Positions 44,564 through 54,175 of a DNA stretch of 64,000 nt are shown here, piece by piece. Within the stretch, counting starts at the first letter, position 1. Each line of letters begins with the position of its first letter. This DNA comes from Proteiniborus sp. MB09-C3. GTDB taxonomy: Bacteria; Bacillota; Clostridia; Tissierellales; Proteiniboraceae. The notes under the pieces are model-generated. The model searched no databases and was not told where the DNA came from. It saw only the letters and a list, made by a program, of their open reading frames with translations. The DNA lies in assembly GCF_030263895.1 (NCBI RefSeq), contig NZ_CP127161.1:2356001-2420000 (forward strand), given 5' to 3'. The position numbers and the translations under genes are program-made.

Positions 44564-45439
44564 ATGCTAGAAGGAACTATTATAAAAGGTATAGGTGGAT
44601 TTTATTATGTGAAAGTAGACGATACAGTTTATGAATGTAGGGCAAGAGGACTTTTTAGAAAGAGTAAAATTACCCCTCTTATAGGAGATAGGGTTTTAAT
44701 AAAGATAAATAAAGAGGATAATACTGGATATGTGGAACAAATTCTTGACAGAATTACAGAACTAAAAAGACCTCCTGTTTCAAATGTAAATCAGGCTGTG
44801 ATAGTCTTTGCTGTACAAAAACCAGATCCTAACCTATGGCTTTTAGATAGATTCTTGCTTCTAGCATCATATCAGAAACTAGATGTAATCATATGCATAA
44901 ATAAATCTGATTTAGACCTAGATGGAAAAGCAGATGAGATTTATGATGTTTATAATAAGGCTGGTTATAGAATTATAAAGACTAGCTGTAAAACTAAGGA
45001 AGGCATTGAGGAAATAAGAAATTTGCTTAAAAAGAAAATTACAGTATTTGCAGGCCCATCTGGAGTAGGAAAATCTACGCTATTAAATAATATTCAGGCA
45101 AATTTAAAGCTACAGACTGGTGACATTAGTCAGAAAACTAGCAGAGGTAAGCATACAACAAGGCATGTAGAGCTTATTGAATTAGATTTAGGGGGATGGG
45201 TTTTAGATACCCCAGGCTTTAGTACTTTAGATATTGATTTTTTAGAAGAGGAGGAACTTGAGAACTTCTTTATTGAAATATCTGAAAAAAGTACCCTTTG
45301 TAGGTTTTCAGGATGCTGCCATAATAAGGAGCTTGGTTGTGCAGTAAAGGAAGCAGTTGATAATGGTGAAATAAGTAAATCTAGGTACGATAATTACCTA
45401 AGTATGCTACAGGAAATAAAGGAAATCAGGAGGTACTAG
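44564..45439 (+). CDS. rsgA: Ribosome small-subunit GTPase RsgA
   Basis: Late 30S assembly GTPase with circularly permuted motifs: OB domain first, then NKSDL (G4), the P-loop GPSGVGKSTLLN (G1) and DTPGF (G3). A zinc-binding C-terminal module is present in LCRFSGCCHNKELGCAV. 291 residues, normal length. Two bases before rpe. Confidence 0.96.
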   Translation: MLEGTIIKGIGGFYYVKVDDTVYECRARGLFRKSKITPLIGDRVLIKINKEDNTGYVEQILDRITELKRPPVSNVNQAVIVFAVQKPDPNLWLLDRFLLLASYQKLDVIICINKSDLDLDGKADEIYDVYNKAGYRIIKTSCKTKEGIEEIRNLLKKKITVFAGPSGVGKSTLLNNIQANLKLQTGDISQKTSRGKHTTRHVELIELDLGGWVLDTPGFSTLDIDFLEEEELENFFIEISEKSTLCRFSGCCHNKELGCAVKEAVDNGEISKSRYDNYLSMLQEIKEIRRY

Positions 45440-45441
45440 AC

Positions 45442-46089
45442 ATGATTAAAATAGCTCCTTCTATTTTATCAGCAGATTTTAGTAAATTAGAAGAACAAAT
45501 CAAATTAGTTGAGGAGGGTGGAGCAGATTTTATTCACCTAGATGTAATGGACGGGCATTTCGTTCCTAATATCACATTTGGCGCACCTGTAATTAAAATG
45601 CTGAAAAAGGTTACCACTGTACCCTTTGATGTGCATTTGATGATAGAAAAACCAGACCAATATATTAAGGATTTCGTAGATGCAGGAGCAGATATTATTA
45701 CTGTCCATCAAGAAGCATGTATTCACCTTCATAGGACAATACAGTATATAAAGAGCTTTGGAATAAAAGCAGGAGTTGCGTTAAACCCATCTACTTCTAT
45801 TGAGACCATTAGATATATTATTGATGAAATAGATATGGTTCTGATTATGACTGTTAACCCTGGATTTGGGGGGCAATATTTTATAAATCAGATGAAGAAT
45901 AAGATAATTGACTTAAGAAAGCTGATAAATAGTCGCAACCTCAATATTGATATACAAGTTGATGGTGGAATAAAGCTGGACAATATCAAGGAGGTAGAAT
46001 CCTATGGAGCTAATATATTTGTAGCTGGTTCTGCCATATTTAATAGTGAAGATATTGTTTATGCTACTAGAATGTTTAAAAGTGTATAG
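45442..46089 (+). CDS. rpe: Ribulose-phosphate 3-epimerase
   Basis: TIM-barrel enzyme of the pentose phosphate pathway. The 215 residues contain HLDVMDGHFVPNITFG, MTVNPGFGGQ and DGGIKLDNI, covering the metal and catalytic acids. The ATG is two bases after rsgA, as in Bacillus, with AGGAGG inside the end of rsgA. Confidence 0.96.
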   Translation: MIKIAPSILSADFSKLEEQIKLVEEGGADFIHLDVMDGHFVPNITFGAPVIKMLKKVTTVPFDVHLMIEKPDQYIKDFVDAGADIITVHQEACIHLHRTIQYIKSFGIKAGVALNPSTSIETIRYIIDEIDMVLIMTVNPGFGGQYFINQMKNKIIDLRKLINSRNLNIDIQVDGGIKLDNIKEVESYGANIFVAGSAIFNSEDIVYATRMFKSV

Positions 46090-46090
46090 C

Positions 46091-46119
46091 TTTACTTTCT
46101 TTAAAATACTTGATATAAT
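46091..46119 (+). promoter_or_regulatory. SigA promoter of the thiT-thiN unit
   Basis: TTTACT (46091-46096), 17-base spacer, TATAAT (46114-46119) with an extended -10 TG at 46111-46112. Confidence 0.7.
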
Positions 46120-46138
46120 GTAGACAAACAGGATAATC

Positions 46139-46325
46139 TACACTAGGGGAGCATTTATGCTGAGAGGAGGCAAATTAGCTTCGACCCTTAAACCTGATCT
46201 AGTTAATACTAGCGTAGGGAAGTGTTTGCAAAATATTTTTTTGTTGCATTTTATGCTATGAAAAATTAAATGGACACTAATCCCTCCCTAGTAAATATTT
46301 TTAAAACATAAAGGGAGGTTTTTTT
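46139..46325 (+). promoter_or_regulatory. TPP riboswitch with downstream terminator
   Basis: The aptamer holds CTAGGGGAGC, GCTGAGAGG, ACCCTTAAACCTGATCTAG and TACTAGCGTAGGGAA (46141-46220). The terminator is CCTCCCT (46283-46289) paired with AGGGAGG (46312-46318) plus seven T, just before thiT. ACTAGGG in the aptamer (46142-46148) is complementary to CCCTAGT (46286-46292), giving an alternative antiterminator when TPP is absent. Confidence 0.95.
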
Positions 46326-46886
46326 ATGGCTTCAATTGTCAAAAAAGAAAAAGTAAGGTTTTTAGCTGAAAGTGGTATCATGATAGCATTAGCTACAATA
46401 TTAAGTATGATAAAGGTTTATAAGGCACCTTTTGGAGGCTCTGTAACAGCAGGAAGCATGATACCTATAATTCTTATTGGAATAAAGTGGGGTACATTGC
46501 CTGGGATATTGGTAGGTATAGTATATGGGATACTTCAAGCAGTTTTAGAACCCTATATTGTGCATCCAATCCAGTTCCTTTTAGACTATCCCATAGCTTT
46601 TGGGTTGTTAGGATTAAGCGGTTTTTACAGAAGCATAAAGAACATTCAACCTCGAAATAGGACCATGGAGTATGTCGGTGTTGTAATAGGAATATTTTTA
46701 GCCATATTTGGAAGGTTTATTTGCCATGTGTTAGCTGGAGTTGTATTTTTTTCAGAAAATGCCGGTGACATAAACTCATGGCTATATTCATTAGGATATA
46801 ATGGAGGCTATCTATCTTTGGAACTAGCAATATCTATTGTAATTATTGTATTGCTATGGAAGCCTATTAGAAGAGAGATTAAATAA
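46326..46886 (+). CDS. thiT: ECF transporter S component for thiamine, ThiT
   Basis: A 186-residue substrate-binding membrane protein of the energy-coupling factor transporter class, with about six helices (ESGIMIALATILSMIKVY, MIPIILIGIKWGTLPGILVG). Its energy-coupling module is not in the window. Control by a TPP riboswitch supports thiamine as substrate. The ATG lies in the T run of the terminator. Confidence 0.93.
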   Translation: MASIVKKEKVRFLAESGIMIALATILSMIKVYKAPFGGSVTAGSMIPIILIGIKWGTLPGILVGIVYGILQAVLEPYIVHPIQFLLDYPIAFGLLGLSGFYRSIKNIQPRNRTMEYVGVVIGIFLAIFGRFICHVLAGVVFFSENAGDINSWLYSLGYNGGYLSLELAISIVIIVLLWKPIRREIK

Positions 46887-46899
46887 AGAGAGTGATTAA

Positions 46900-47526
46900 A
46901 TGAAGGCTTTAATAATATCAAATGGAGATTTAAGCGATATCAGCTTAGCTAAGTATTTTGATGATGCAGATATAGTTATTTGTGCTGATGGTGGTGCAAG
47001 GCATTTGTTTAATGAAGACCTTGTTCCAGACACTATAATAGGTGATTTAGATTCATTGGATGAAGAGGCTCTGAATAGTTTTCAGAAATTGGGCGTAAAC
47101 TTTGAGAAATATCCAACACATAAGGATAAATCAGATACTGAACTAGCAATAGAGTTTGCAATAGATAAAGGTGCTACGGACATTACTTTACTAGGTGCTA
47201 CTGGCAGTCGTATGGATCATTCACTAGCAAATATATTGATTTTATATAGGCTAGTCAATCAAAATATTAATGCAGTTATTGTCGATAGTCACAATGAGAT
47301 GTTTATAACAAAAAGTCTACTTAAGCTAGATAATAAAGATGGGCATTTTGTTTCGGTGATACCTTTAACTGATTCAAAGGTTACTCTTAAAGGATTCGAG
47401 TATGATACCAATTCTGTAGAATTTAATTTTGGTTCCACATTAGGCGTAAGCAATATAATAAAAGATGAAGAAGGGCTTATAGAAATAGAATCTGGAATAT
47501 GCCTTGTTATAAGATCAAGGGATTAA
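46900..47526 (+). CDS. thiN: Thiamine diphosphokinase
   Basis: Makes thiamine diphosphate from thiamine and ATP. The 208 residues include ICADGGARHLF, DTIIGDLDSLDEEA and LGATGSRMDHSLANI. Coupling an importer with the kinase in one TPP-controlled unit gives a salvage route. 13 bases after thiT. Confidence 0.94.
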   Translation: MKALIISNGDLSDISLAKYFDDADIVICADGGARHLFNEDLVPDTIIGDLDSLDEEALNSFQKLGVNFEKYPTHKDKSDTELAIEFAIDKGATDITLLGATGSRMDHSLANILILYRLVNQNINAVIVDSHNEMFITKSLLKLDNKDGHFVSVIPLTDSKVTLKGFEYDTNSVEFNFGSTLGVSNIIKDEEGLIEIESGICLVIRSRD

Positions 47527-47532
47527 ATAAGA

Positions 47533-47556
47533 AAGTCAGCGATAGCTGGCTTTTTT
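47533..47556 (+). terminator. Terminator after thiN
   Basis: AAGTCAGC pairs with GCTGGCTT around GATA (47533-47552), then TTTTTT. Confidence 0.75.
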
Positions 47557-47615
47557 GTAACGTTTTTTAGAAAAATTGAATACTATATAATAGTAGCCTT
47601 ATGAGGGGTGTCTAT

Positions 47616-47804
47616 ATGGGAAGATATAGAAGATATAAATTTAAACGACATTTCATTGATGGCAGTATCAAAAAAATTATAGGTATAGGCTTATCCATAT
47701 TAGGTGTTATTATAATAATACAAGTAATACCTATAAGAGCATGGATTTTTGCACTGGGATTGCTATTTATTTGCTTGGGCTGGTTTCTGTTTAAAATTTT
47801 TTAG
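47616..47804 (+). CDS. Small two-helix membrane protein
   Basis: A 62-residue protein: a very basic start (GRYRRYKFKRHF), then two membrane helices (IIGIGLSILGVIIIIQVIPI and WIFALGLLFICLGWFLFKIF). ATG 47616 is set by GAGGGGTG; the ATG at 47601 lies before that site. Function unknown; no family recognised. It is convergent with rpmB. Confidence 0.65.
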   Translation: MGRYRRYKFKRHFIDGSIKKIIGIGLSILGVIIIIQVIPIRAWIFALGLLFICLGWFLFKIF

Positions 47805-47833
47805 AGATATAGAACATCCAACTAACTATATGT

Positions 47834-47870
47834 ACAAAAAATCAGACAGGCTTCCATTACACTGGAAGCC
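47834..47870 (-). terminator. Terminator after rpmB
   Basis: GGCTTCCA (47849-47856) pairs with TGGAAGCC (47863-47870); on the minus strand a run of six T follows (47835-47840). It may also end the plus-strand small gene. Confidence 0.7.
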
Positions 47871-47875
47871 ATTTA

Positions 47876-48067
47876 TTATAATGCTCTTTCAACATTACCT
47901 GATCTGATACATCTTGTGCATACGTAAATTCTTTTTGGAGTTCCATTAACCATAGCTCTTATTCTACGTACATTTGGAGACCAAGTTCTATTGCTCTTTT
48001 TATTTGAGAAAGTTACTAAGTGTCCTGACACTTTTCCCTTGCCACATACTTCGCAGAACTTTGCCAT
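47876..48067 (-). CDS. rpmB: 50S ribosomal protein bL28 (zinc-binding form)
   Basis: A 63-residue ribosomal protein with two CxxC pairs (CEVCGKGKVSGH and CTRCIRSG) and NRTWSPNVRRIRAMVNG. The cysteines show this is the zinc-bound form. ATG at 48067 follows GGAGGTG on the minus strand (48074-48080). It lies opposite the asp23-like gene, as in Bacillus. Confidence 0.96.
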   Translation of the reverse strand: MAKFCEVCGKGKVSGHLVTFSNKKSNRTWSPNVRRIRAMVNGTPKRIYVCTRCIRSGNVERAL

Positions 48068-48297
48068 ATAAAACACCTCCTTAAACCCTAGGTTTGCTAA
48101 TAATCATTATTTATTATATATTTATAAAATCAACATATATTATTGTATCACATCCTAGGTATTTTTTGCAATATAAAGATATTTTTATCCCTATTTTAAT
48201 TATTATTTATTCTTAAGTTGAAGATAATACAAATATAATGTAAAATAAAACTATAAAATCCTTTATTCACTTTTCTAAAATAAAAGGAGGACTGTAA

Positions 48298-48654
48298 ATG
48301 GCAGGTAAATTGACCAATGAATATGGCTCAATAAATATTGATGAAAGCGTTATAGAAACTATTGCTGGGCTAGCAGCGATTGAAAGCTATGGTCTAGTTG
48401 GAATGTCTAGTAGAAACGCTACAGATGGGCTAGTAGAACTATTAAAGAAAGAGCATGTAAAGAAAGGCGTAAAGGTTTATACTGATGGAGATAGAATTGT
48501 TGTTGATCTATTTGTAGTAGTGCAATTTGGCACAAAAATTTCCGTAGTAGCAGATAATATTATAGATAAGGTAAAATATAATATTGAAAGTATGACTGGT
48601 TTAAAGGTTGAAAAAGTAAATATAAATGTACAGGGAGTAAGAGTACAAAAGTAG
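48298..48654 (+). CDS. Asp23/Gls24 family protein (YloU-like)
   Basis: A 118-residue protein with the Asp23 core: INIDESVIETIAGLAAIESY, VVDLFVVVQFGTKISVVADN and GLKVEKVNINVQGVRV. In Firmicutes YloU precedes the DAK2 protein YloV and is tied to envelope or fatty-acid metabolism. ATG after AGGAGGACTGTA. Confidence 0.93.
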   Translation: MAGKLTNEYGSINIDESVIETIAGLAAIESYGLVGMSSRNATDGLVELLKKEHVKKGVKVYTDGDRIVVDLFVVVQFGTKISVVADNIIDKVKYNIESMTGLKVEKVNINVQGVRVQK

Positions 48655-48672
48655 GCTAAGGAGGTACTAATA

Positions 48673-50310
48673 TTGAAAATTCAATATATAGATGGAAATA
48701 TGCTCAAAAAGTTATTTTTTGGAGCTGCTAACTGTCTTGAAAAAAATAAAGAAGCTATCAATGCATTAAATGTTTTTCCGGTTCCCGATGGAGATACTGG
48801 TACCAATATGTCATTGACTATGCAGTCTGCTATTAAACAAATAAGAACCTTAGAAACGGATGACATAGACAAAATTGTCACAGCTGCTTCTAATGGTTCT
48901 TTGATGGGGGCGAGAGGTAATTCTGGAGTAATACTTTCTCAATTATTCAGAGGCTTTGCAAAAGGGTTAAAGGATACCGATAAAATTGATACCTCTGCAA
49001 TTGCAACGGCTTTAAAACTTGGTTCTGATACAGCCTATAAAGCAGTTATGAAGCCTATTGAGGGAACTATACTAACTGTTGCCAGAGAGAGTGCTGAAAT
49101 GGCTATAAATATATCAAAACAGGAAACGGATATGGTAGAATTTCTTAGGACAGTTATTAAACATGGCGAAGATGCTTTAGCTAGAACACCTGAAATGCTC
49201 CCTGTACTAAAGCAAGCAGGAGTTGTAGATGCAGGTGGAAAAGGACTTATCACTATTTTCATAGGAGCATTGGAGGCTTTAACTGGTAAAGAGGAAACAT
49301 TAGTAGATGATGTAATAGCAAAGGATGATACTGCTAATTCTTTTATAGAAGCTGATGGAGATATTACATTTGGCTACTGTACTGAATTTATAATCAATAA
49401 TTCAAAAGTAGATTATGAAGTATTCAGGGATGAAATAGTAGACTTTGGAGACTCTATGCTTGTAGTTGGTGGAGACAATATTATTAAGGTACATATCCAT
49501 ACAAACGAGCCTGGTGGAGTGTTACAAAAGGCATTACAATATGGTGAACTTATAGATATTAAAATTGATAATATGAGATATCAGCATAGAAACAATTTAA
49601 TAGATGATACTGCTACTACAGCAGCAATGGAAAATACAGTGCAAAAAGAAAGTAAAAAATATAGCTTTATTACTGTTTCTATGGGAGAAGGGCTCTCCAA
49701 TGTATTTCATGATTTAAATGCTGATTATGTAATTGCAGGTGGACAGACTATGAATCCAAGTACAGAGGATATTCTTAATGCTATTGATAAGGTAAATGGA
49801 GAAAATATTATTGTTTTGCCTAACAATGGAAATATCATTTTAGCCGCTACCCAAGCAAAAGAGTTGAGCAATAAGAAAGTAGAAGTATTACCAACCAAAA
49901 CCATACCACAGGGAATTGCTGCCTTAGTTACTTTTGATGAAGAGCTTAGCATGGAAGAAAATGTTGAGAACATGAAAGACACAATTGCATCAGTAAAAAC
50001 TGGTCAGGTGACTTTTTCAGTTAGAGATACAATCATGGAAGAAAAAGAAATAAAAAAAGATGATATTATGGGAATATATGATGGTAAAATAGAAGTGATT
50101 GGTAACAATGTTCATGAAGTAGCCTTTAGCTTAGTTAAATCAATGGTGAATGACGATAATGGCCTAGTAACAATATTTTATGGTAATAACTTATCTGAGC
50201 AAGATGCAACAGATTTAGCAAATAGAATTGAAGAAGAGTTTGAGGATTTAGATATTGAAGTGGTTTTTGGAGGACAGCCTCTCTATTATTATTTAATTTC
50301 GGTTGAATAA
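48673..50310 (+). CDS. DAK2 domain protein (YloV/FakA-like fatty acid kinase)
   Basis: A 545-residue protein. The N-terminal DAK2 ATP-binding domain shows NVFPVPDGDTGTNMSLTMQS and GARGNSGVILSQLFRGFAKG; the middle and C-terminal parts match FakA, which phosphorylates fatty acids carried by FakB. No fakB is in the window, so this activity is inferred. TTG start after AAGGAGG. Confidence 0.9.
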   Translation: MKIQYIDGNMLKKLFFGAANCLEKNKEAINALNVFPVPDGDTGTNMSLTMQSAIKQIRTLETDDIDKIVTAASNGSLMGARGNSGVILSQLFRGFAKGLKDTDKIDTSAIATALKLGSDTAYKAVMKPIEGTILTVARESAEMAINISKQETDMVEFLRTVIKHGEDALARTPEMLPVLKQAGVVDAGGKGLITIFIGALEALTGKEETLVDDVIAKDDTANSFIEADGDITFGYCTEFIINNSKVDYEVFRDEIVDFGDSMLVVGGDNIIKVHIHTNEPGGVLQKALQYGELIDIKIDNMRYQHRNNLIDDTATTAAMENTVQKESKKYSFITVSMGEGLSNVFHDLNADYVIAGGQTMNPSTEDILNAIDKVNGENIIVLPNNGNIILAATQAKELSNKKVEVLPTKTIPQGIAALVTFDEELSMEENVENMKDTIASVKTGQVTFSVRDTIMEEKEIKKDDIMGIYDGKIEVIGNNVHEVAFSLVKSMVNDDNGLVTIFYGNNLSEQDATDLANRIEEEFEDLDIEVVFGGQPLYYYLISVE

Positions 50311-50334
50311 TTTGATGATTATATTTCTTTAAAT

Positions 50335-50377
50335 ACAAGAATTCGAAGTAATAGACTTTGGATTCTTGTTTATTTTT
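50335..50377 (+). terminator. Terminator after the DAK2 gene
   Basis: ACAAGAATTCGAAGT pairs with ACTTTGGATTCTTGT (50335-50369), then TTATTTTTT. Confidence 0.8.
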
Positions 50378-50414
50378 TGTATAATATATATAGTAAAGCA
50401 TAGAGGTGATTACT

Positions 50415-52478
50415 TTGGAAAAACTGGAGAAGTCAGTTCAATATATTAAGGGCGTCGGTCCAAAAAAAGCAAAATTATTAAGTAAAATGGGCATAGAAAC
50501 TATTGAAGATATATTCTATAATTTTCCTAGGGCATATGAAGATAGAAGAGAGATAAAAAAGATTTCGACCTTGGAAAATGGAGAAAAAGCCAATGTAAAA
50601 GTAATTATATGTGGTACTCCTAGAACATATAGGCCCAGAAAAAATATGTCAATAATCAAGTTACCAGTAAAAGATGAAACAGGTATTATGTATTTAACTT
50701 GGTTTAATCAGGACTATATAATAAATAATATTAGTATGGGAGACATTATTGTCATAAGTGGAAGAGTAAAAAGATTAGGGAATCAAATAGAGATGCAGAA
50801 TCCAATATATGAAAAATATAATGAAAGTGGGAAAAAAATTGGGAGAGTAGTCCCAATTTATCAATTAACTGAAGGTCTAACGAATAATGAATTGACTAAA
50901 ATAGTTGAGCAGACCATAGATACTTACTTAAGCTATACCGTAGATGCGATTCCACAAAATATTATTGATAGATTAGGATTATTTTCATTTAATCAAGCCA
51001 TCAAAAATATTCATTTTCCAGAGGACAGGTTTTCCTATAAAAAAGCAAAGGAAAGACTTGTTTTTGAAGAATTGCTATTTTTGCAATTAGGGCTTTTTAT
51101 TATAAAGGGAAATAGTATTGTTAATAATAAAGGGATTATATTTTCTAAAAATGATGAAACTAGTAAACTCTTGGAATTGCTTCCTTACAAATTGACATCA
51201 GCTCAAACTAGGGTTTTTAATGAAATTGCTAGGGATATGGAATCTCCTAAACAAATGAATCGACTTGTACAGGGGGATGTAGGTTCAGGAAAGACTATTA
51301 TTGCAGTGTTATCAATGTTAAAGGCATTCAATTCAGGTTATCAATCTGTGATGATGGCGCCTACTGAGATACTAGCAACTCAACATTATGAGAGTATAAA
51401 AACTTTACTTGATAAATTTAATATTTGCTGTGAACTATTGACTAGTAATATTGCTGGAAAAAAGAAGGCTGACATATTGAGTAGAATTGAGACTGGTGAA
51501 GTAAATATAATTATTGGTACACATGCTGTATTGCAAGAAAATGTTAGCTTTTATAAATTAGGATTAGCAATAACTGATGAACAGCATAGATTTGGAGTCA
51601 GGCAAAGGGCTACATTATCATTAAAGGGCAGTAATCCAGATATACTTGTTATGACTGCCACACCTATACCTAGAACTTTGGCATTGATATTATATGGTGA
51701 TCTGGAGGTATCAATAATTGATGAACTTCCAGCTGGGAGGAAAAAGATAAAGACCTATGCAATTACTGGAGAGATGAAGGAAAGAGCTTATTCATTTGTT
51801 CGAGAACAGGTTAATAAAGGTAGGCAGGCTTATATAGTATGCCCGTTAGTTGAAGAATCAGATAGCATCAATGCACAATCTGCTAACGAATTATACGAAA
51901 ATTTAAAAAGCAGTACTTTTAATGATTTACGCCTTGGACTACTACATGGCCAGATGAAGTCCCTTGAAAAAGATAATATAATGGCAGAATTTAAAAATGG
52001 ACAAATAGATGTTTTAGTTTCAACTACTGTAATTGAAGTTGGTGTAAATGTGCCTAATGCTAACATCATGTTGATAGAAAATGCAGAAAGATTTGGATTA
52101 GCTCAGCTTCATCAGTTGAGAGGAAGGGTAGGAAGAGGAAATCATCAGTCTTATTGTATATTAGTTAATGAAAGTAAAAGCAGGATTTCTAAAGAAAGAA
52201 TGCATATAATGGAGAAAACAAATGACGGTTTTTTAATAGCAGAAAAGGATCTTCAAACAAGAGGACCAGGTGAATTTTTTGGAACAAGACAGCATGGATT
52301 GCCTGACTTAAAAATAGCTAATTTATTTTCTGATATAAATACTTTGAAAATATCTCAAAAAATAGCGTTTCAAATATTAGAGAAGGATCCTAATTTAACA
52401 TCAGAAGATTATAGAATTATAAAAGAAAGAATACTAAAGCTATTCAATAAAGAATCACAGCTGATATCCTTCAATTAA
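50415..52478 (+). CDS. recG: ATP-dependent DNA helicase RecG
   Basis: Branch-migrating helicase for replication-fork repair. The 687 residues have the wedge domain, Walker A QGDVGSGKTIIAV, DEQH (AITDEQHRFGVRQR), MTATPIPRTLAL and GRVGRGNHQSYC. TTG 50415 is preferred because AGAGGTGA is six bases upstream; GTG 50406 lies in that site. Confidence 0.96.
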   Translation: MEKLEKSVQYIKGVGPKKAKLLSKMGIETIEDIFYNFPRAYEDRREIKKISTLENGEKANVKVIICGTPRTYRPRKNMSIIKLPVKDETGIMYLTWFNQDYIINNISMGDIIVISGRVKRLGNQIEMQNPIYEKYNESGKKIGRVVPIYQLTEGLTNNELTKIVEQTIDTYLSYTVDAIPQNIIDRLGLFSFNQAIKNIHFPEDRFSYKKAKERLVFEELLFLQLGLFIIKGNSIVNNKGIIFSKNDETSKLLELLPYKLTSAQTRVFNEIARDMESPKQMNRLVQGDVGSGKTIIAVLSMLKAFNSGYQSVMMAPTEILATQHYESIKTLLDKFNICCELLTSNIAGKKKADILSRIETGEVNIIIGTHAVLQENVSFYKLGLAITDEQHRFGVRQRATLSLKGSNPDILVMTATPIPRTLALILYGDLEVSIIDELPAGRKKIKTYAITGEMKERAYSFVREQVNKGRQAYIVCPLVEESDSINAQSANELYENLKSSTFNDLRLGLLHGQMKSLEKDNIMAEFKNGQIDVLVSTTVIEVGVNVPNANIMLIENAERFGLAQLHQLRGRVGRGNHQSYCILVNESKSRISKERMHIMEKTNDGFLIAEKDLQTRGPGEFFGTRQHGLPDLKIANLFSDINTLKISQKIAFQILEKDPNLTSEDYRIIKERILKLFNKESQLISFN

Positions 52479-52659
52479 AATAGTTCTAGTAGCGCAACAA
52501 TTATTATTAACTAGTATGACAGATAAATTTATAAGGAATTATGATGAAATGACAGGATAATTATAACAACATTTGAGTATTTTGCAAAAAACATAATAAA
52601 TTGTTTAGAATTTAGTGTTTTTGTGATAAAATATTAATTACTAATGAGGAGGAATTCAA

Positions 52660-53247
52660 TTGCGTGTTATAACAGGGAAGTCAAAAGGAAATAAGTTGAT
52701 TGCTCCTAAAGGACTACATACTCGCCCTACATCAGATAAAGTAAAGGAATCCATCTTTAATATTTTAGGTGATATAAATAATGAGAGTCAAGTTCTAGAC
52801 CTTTATGCAGGTTCTGGGAATATAGGAATAGAGTTTTTAAGCAGAGGAGTTAGTAGATGTTATTTTATTGATAATGATATTAACAGTATCAAATCAATAA
52901 AAGAAAATTTAGAAAGGACAAGGCTTGTTGCTCAAGCTTTTGTATATAAAAATACTGCTGAAAAAGCAGTAAATACTTTGAGTTTAAGAGGAATTGCGTT
53001 TGACTATATTTTTTTAGATCCTCCATATGAAAAGGGGATCTTAGTACCTATAATAGAGAAGATAAGCAATAGCAATATACTTGATGAAAGAGGGATCATA
53101 ATAGTTGAGCATGAAAGTAAACTAGTTTTGCCAGAATATATAAATAATTTAATAAAAAAAGACTTACGAAAATATGGAGGAACTACAATATCTTTTTACA
53201 TCTATGGGAGGTTAAACAATGAAGGCGATTTATCCGGGGACTTTTGA
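52660..53247 (+). CDS. rsmD: 16S rRNA (guanine-966-N2)-methyltransferase
   Basis: A 195-residue SAM methyltransferase. It starts [20 protein letters not shown], with the SAM motif [19 protein letters not shown] and the catalytic [12 protein letters not shown] start after GAGGAGG. Its end overlaps coaD by 29 bases, a common arrangement. Confidence 0.95.
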   Translation: MRVITGKSKGNKLIAPKGLHTRPTSDKVKESIFNILGDINNESQVLDLYAGSGNIGIEFLSRGVSRCYFIDNDINSIKSIKENLERTRLVAQAFVYKNTAEKAVNTLSLRGIAFDYIFLDPPYEKGILVPIIEKISNSNILDERGIIIVEHESKLVLPEYINNLIKKDLRKYGGTTISFYIYGRLNNEGDLSGDF

Positions 53248-53698
53248 TCCAGTTACTAATGGACATTTAGATATTATTAAAAGATGCTCCAAGAAGTTCG
53301 ATAAAATAACAGTTTTGGTTTTAAATAATCCTTCAAAAAAACATATGTTTACTGTTGAAGAGAGAATTGATTTACTGAAAGATGTCACGAAAAATTTGGA
53401 AAATGTTGAGGTTGACTCATTTACGGGTCTACTAGTAGATTATATGAGGGAAAATCAGGTAGAATTAATAATAAGGGGATTAAGAGCTGTTTCAGACTTT
53501 GAGTATGAAATGCAAATGGCTCTAATGAATAATAGACTTCATGATGATGCAGAAACATTTTTTTTGATTGCAAGAAACCAATATTCTTATTTGAGCTCTA
53601 GTATTGTAAAAGAGGTTGCTAGCTTTAATGGAAACATTACTGGTTTAGTACCTGAAACGGTGGAACTAGCCATAAAAGAAAAACTCAAGGGGGTATAA
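53219..53698 (+). CDS. coaD: Phosphopantetheine adenylyltransferase
   Basis: Penultimate step of coenzyme A synthesis. The 159 residues start [20 protein letters not shown] with the TxGH nucleotidyltransferase motif and contain ISSS-type loop [16 protein letters not shown] 53219 follows GGGAGG within rsmD. Confidence 0.97.
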   Translation: MKAIYPGTFDPVTNGHLDIIKRCSKKFDKITVLVLNNPSKKHMFTVEERIDLLKDVTKNLENVEVDSFTGLLVDYMRENQVELIIRGLRAVSDFEYEMQMALMNNRLHDDAETFFLIARNQYSYLSSSIVKEVASFNGNITGLVPETVELAIKEKLKGV

Positions 53699-53700
53699 GA

Positions 53701-54147
53701 ATGGACGTATTAAAGCTTTTAGATGAAATTGAGGATATTATAGAAGGTAGCTCAACAATACCATTTGCAGGTAAAGCTTTAGTAGATAAAGGCGATGTGT
53801 TAGACATCATTAAGGAAATAAGAATAAAATTACCAGACGAAATAAAGCAGGCAGAATGGATTAAAGAGGAAAGACAGAGAATTTTAGCAGAGGCGCAAAA
53901 TGAAGCAGATACAATGGTTGAAGAAGTAAAGTTACATATTGAAGAAATGATAGAACAGCATGAGATTACAAAACAAGCATACGAAAGAGCAGAAGAAATA
54001 ACTTCAAAGGCTCAAAGCAATGCTAAAGAAATGAGAATTGGAGCAAAAGAGTATGCTGACGGACTTCTCAAAGAGGTAGAAATGAATTTAAGAAATATTG
54101 TAGGTACATTAGAAAAGAATAGACAGGAATTGAACAACTTTAAGTAA
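53701..54147 (+). CDS. Coiled-coil protein resembling V-ATPase subunit H/G
   Basis: A 148-residue, mostly helical, charged protein (EEVKLHIEEMIEQHEI and SKAQSNAKEMRIGAKEYA segments) of the kind annotated as an ATPase subunit in Clostridia. No ATP synthase gene is nearby, so a role in an ATPase is doubtful. It starts three bases after coaD and ends at a bidirectional terminator. Confidence 0.75.
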   Translation: MDVLKLLDEIEDIIEGSSTIPFAGKALVDKGDVLDIIKEIRIKLPDEIKQAEWIKEERQRILAEAQNEADTMVEEVKLHIEEMIEQHEITKQAYERAEEITSKAQSNAKEMRIGAKEYADGLLKEVEMNLRNIVGTLEKNRQELNNFK

Positions 54148-54150
54148 TAA

Positions 54151-54173
54151 AGGACTCCTTACTAAAGGAGCCC
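54151..54173. terminator. Bidirectional terminator between the coiled-coil gene and ylbJ
   Basis: GGACTCCTT pairs with AAGGAGCCC (54152-54173) between convergent genes. Confidence 0.7.
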
Positions 54174-54175
54174 TA

